DNA of 64,000 nt from an uncultured Eubacterium sp. (GTDB taxonomy: Bacteria > Bacillota > Clostridia > Lachnospirales > Lachnospiraceae): positions 62,001-126,000 of the forward strand of contig CAMUHY010000001.1 in the NCBI GenBank assembly GCA_947088865.1. Direction: 5' to 3'. A model generated the notes under the pieces. It was not told where the DNA came from. It did not search any database and saw only the letters and a program-made list of their open reading frames with translations. The position numbers and the translations under genes are program-made. Numbering within the stretch: the stretch's first letter is position 1; every line of letters starts with the position of its first letter. This document shows, piece by piece, positions 62,331-64,000 of the stretch.

Positions 62331-62645
62331 AAAAATGTCCCCAACAGCAATATACATGCTGTCAGGGACGTTTATACAACGTGGTGCCACCCATCTTTAC
62401 AAGCAAACAAAAAAGCATACCCAAACTGGATATGCCACCGTTTTTCTTGACTCTTTCAATACAATATACGCCAAATAGCCTACAACTATATCTACCCTCT
62501 ATAACGTGAGGTCTACGTCGCAGGCTACTGTCAATTCACCTTTGCATCTCCCAAACCCATTCCTAAAGGCTCTCCACACCAGCTCTCACCACCGCTGACT
62601 CTCTGTAATGTACCTGCCTGAAGTACTATTTTGTTCATCGACTTT
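62330..62645 (-). promoter_or_regulatory. T-box riboswitch (tRNA-Trp) controlling the trp operon
   Basis: Minus-strand leader with the conserved T-box GGGTGGCACCACG (about 62394-62380) and a terminator GTCCCTGACAGC/GCTGTTGGGGAC plus T-run (62370-62330). Stem I contains AGTA (about 62624), AGAGAG, the GGTGGTGAGAGCT distal loop, and the specifier side GAA-TGG-G with TGG at 62559-62557. CTTCAGGC and GCCTTTAG pair between AGTA and GAA, placing TGG in the specifier loop. So uncharged tRNA-Trp should permit read-through into trpE. Confidence 0.93.
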
Positions 62646-62731
62646 AAATGATTTAATTTTACAATAACAACAGATAGCACATTTTACGAACCATCCTTAT
62701 ATCAATAAAATACTGTAACTTTATTGCGGTT

Positions 62732-62760
62732 ATTCTATCACGTTCAACTATCCATGTCAA
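62732..62760 (-). promoter_or_regulatory. Promoter of the trp operon
   Basis: TTGACA (62760-62755), 17-base spacer, TAGAAT (62737-62732) on the minus strand; near-consensus. Leader to trpE is about 500 bases and includes the T-box. Confidence 0.85.
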
Positions 62761-62778
62761 TAAAAATATTTAAAGTAT

Positions 62779-63336
62779 TTATCTTTTATTTTTCATAACC
62801 AACACATGCGCAGGAGGAAGATTGTTCATAACGCGTAAATTTCTTCTTATATCAAAAAATTGTTCAAAAAACGCTCTCTTTACCATACTATATTGAAACG
62901 TAATAAAGATACCTTTTTTTCCAATAACTTTTTGGGTCGCTTCTAATATGCTCTCTGATTCTTTTTTTGGCAATGATGTAAATGGCAAACCCGATATCAC
63001 ACAATCCGCTCTTTTTATCTCCATCTTTTTTAAATACTTACAGACATCTGCTGCACTGCCATGTATTATGTAAACATTTTCTCTACTGCCATATTTCTTT
63101 TTTAATTCACTGCAAAAATCTTTGTTTTGTTCAATTAATACTAATTTTGTCTCTTTTGCCTTATTTGCAACGAGTCCATCTGTAAATGAGCCTGTTCCTG
63201 GACCATATTCTACGATACATTTCGCCTTCTCAAAATGAATAGGCTGTATCATCTTTTTTGCCAACGCTTTTCCACTTGGTGCAATCGCTCCTATTTTTCT
63301 TGGATTTAATAGAAATTGCTTTAGAAAGTCAAACAT
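62779..63336 (-). CDS. SAM-dependent methyltransferase, phospholipid methyltransferase-like
   Basis: 185 residues: FLLNPRKIGAIAPSGKALAKKMI, then the SAM motif IVEYGPGTGSFTDGL (about 41-55), and ISGLPFTSLPK as motif IV. This order matches the PmtA/rRNA-dimethylase-like group that methylates phosphatidylethanolamine in some bacteria. In Firmicutes the substrate is unsettled. Separate from the trp operon; it ends about 20 bases from the trp -35 region. Confidence 0.85.
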   Translation of the reverse strand: MFDFLKQFLLNPRKIGAIAPSGKALAKKMIQPIHFEKAKCIVEYGPGTGSFTDGLVANKAKETKLVLIEQNKDFCSELKKKYGSRENVYIIHGSAADVCKYLKKMEIKRADCVISGLPFTSLPKKESESILEATQKVIGKKGIFITFQYSMVKRAFFEQFFDIRRNLRVMNNLPPAHVLVMKNKR

Positions 63337-63449
63337 CTTGATTACTCCTCACTATTGTTTGTTATAATATATTATCATATATTATTCATATAAGAATCAC
63401 CTTTAACATTTCCTTATATTTCTATTATTTTATCATCAAGCCCTCTCAA

Positions 63450-64000
63450 TTACAACAATTCTTTCACTTTATTAATTTTTTTAATATAATCTTTATCATT
63501 TACTTTTCCAAACCCATATGCAACATAGATAAAATCAATACCTGCCTCTTTTGCAGACTGTGCATCACTTTGTGTATCGCCCACATAGACAGGGCGTTTC
63601 AGCCCATTTCTTTCCATCAATATCTTGTTGCTCACACCTTTACTTACCCTTGTTCTTCCCCAGCATTCTGTGTCATCAAAATATTCTTCCATCTGATGTG
63701 CTTTTATAAATGCCTGTATATACCCATCTTGACAATTACTGACTATATATAATTTAAAATTTTGATGTAATTTTTTCAGCACCTCTTTTAAGTCATCATA
63801 CAAAATACCGCCATGCTGTGACAAATATTCATTCTCATAATGACAAAGCTCGTCCATAAGCATTTTTTGTACATGTTCTGATTCATCAGGAAAAAGTTTT
63901 GAAGCAATTTTATACATTGTAAGCCCCATACACGCCCCTAATTCCTCTTCTGTTATAGGCGGTCTTTTTATCTCACGATGCCGCAGTAACACCTCATTCC
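63450..64000 (-). CDS. HAD-superfamily hydrolase (partial, 5' end outside window)
   Basis: At least 183 residues remain. The second and third HAD motifs are present: YIVSNCQDGY (Ser) and the Lys in SKG...ILMERNGLKRPVYVGDTQSDAQSAKEAG (acidic motif IV). The frame is open to the edge (NEVLLRHREIK...), so the N-terminal DxDGT catalytic Asp should lie beyond. Phosphoglycolate-phosphatase-like subgroup; substrate unknown. Confidence 0.88.
   Translation of the reverse strand, partial: NEVLLRHREIKRPPITEEELGACMGLTMYKIASKLFPDESEHVQKMLMDELCHYENEYLSQHGGILYDDLKEVLKKLHQNFKLYIVSNCQDGYIQAFIKAHQMEEYFDDTECWGRTRVSKGVSNKILMERNGLKRPVYVGDTQSDAQSAKEAGIDFIYVAYGFGKVNDKDYIKKINKVKELL

Overview
This window reads as a low-GC Gram-positive chromosome, most likely a motile, plant-polysaccharide-using Lachnospiraceae bacterium. 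The basis is the gene order rimP-nusA-ylxR-ylxQ-infB-rbfA-nrnA-truB-ribF-rpsO-pnp, strong AGGAGG-type ribosome binding sites, a decarboxylase Na+ pump, NfnAB, a galacturonate pathway and flagellum-associated genes. A genus such as Lachnospira is only a guess. Nearly all genes lie on the minus strand. I see no insertion sequence, prophage or CRISPR array.

Layout: 0-4.3 kb, a split Zn/Cd-type P-ATPase plus metal-binding peptide behind an ArsR/SmtB-like operator, a GreA paralogue and a GNAT enzyme. 4.4-10 kb, a decarboxylase operon (mmdA-oadG-bccP-oadB-oadA). 10-15.3 kb, DUF4291 protein, thiamine diphosphokinase, a small membrane protein, and an ABC exporter divergent from a TetR regulator. 15.4-23.5 kb, NfnB/NfnA, a TPR membrane protein and a 1288-residue BIG2 surface protein. 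23.6-31 kb, hexuronate catabolism: kdgK, KDPG aldolase fused to a VOC domain, uxaA and uxaB, with uxaC divergent. 31-35.4 kb, DUF4143 ATPase, zinc-ribbon/HTH flagellar-type protein, PilZ protein, YebC, HIT. 35.4-46.7 kb, the translation/transcription housekeeping cluster and tRNA-Glu(CTC). 46.8-51.6 kb, a giant CxxC-repeat surface protein with a 36-residue satellite peptide missed by ordinary ORF cutoffs. 52-56.2 kb, CarD, a cytidylate-kinase-like protein, an ion transporter, DUF6465 and an HPr-like protein lacking the catalytic His. 56.4-62.8 kb, a trp operon (trpE-G-C-F-B-A, no trpD) behind a T-box with a UGG specifier. The right edge has a methyltransferase and a truncated HAD hydrolase.

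Metabolic logic: galacturonate goes through UxaC, UxaB, UxaA, KdgK and the aldolase to pyruvate and glyceraldehyde-3-phosphate. The decarboxylase operon could use oxaloacetate or acyl-CoA decarboxylation to pump Na+, and NfnAB balances ferredoxin, NADH and NADPH.

The most unusual signal is two dispersed non-coding families. Family U (seven copies) lies directly upstream of start codons, always in the sense direction. It carries the Shine-Dalgarno at its 3' end in a conserved block (GCGGCGCAGAAATGAGG) whose GCGCAGA can pair with an upstream TCTGCGC, usually in a hairpin loop. Copies precede trpC, trpF, trpB, rimP, a HIT gene, an ABC ATPase gene and a membrane-protein gene, and the pairing is kept by compensatory changes. 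Family D (about seven copies) has a core hairpin AGCGGAT/ATCCGCT and lies mostly just downstream of stop codons in one relative orientation, sometimes containing the stop codon itself. Whether either family is already described cannot be decided without searches.
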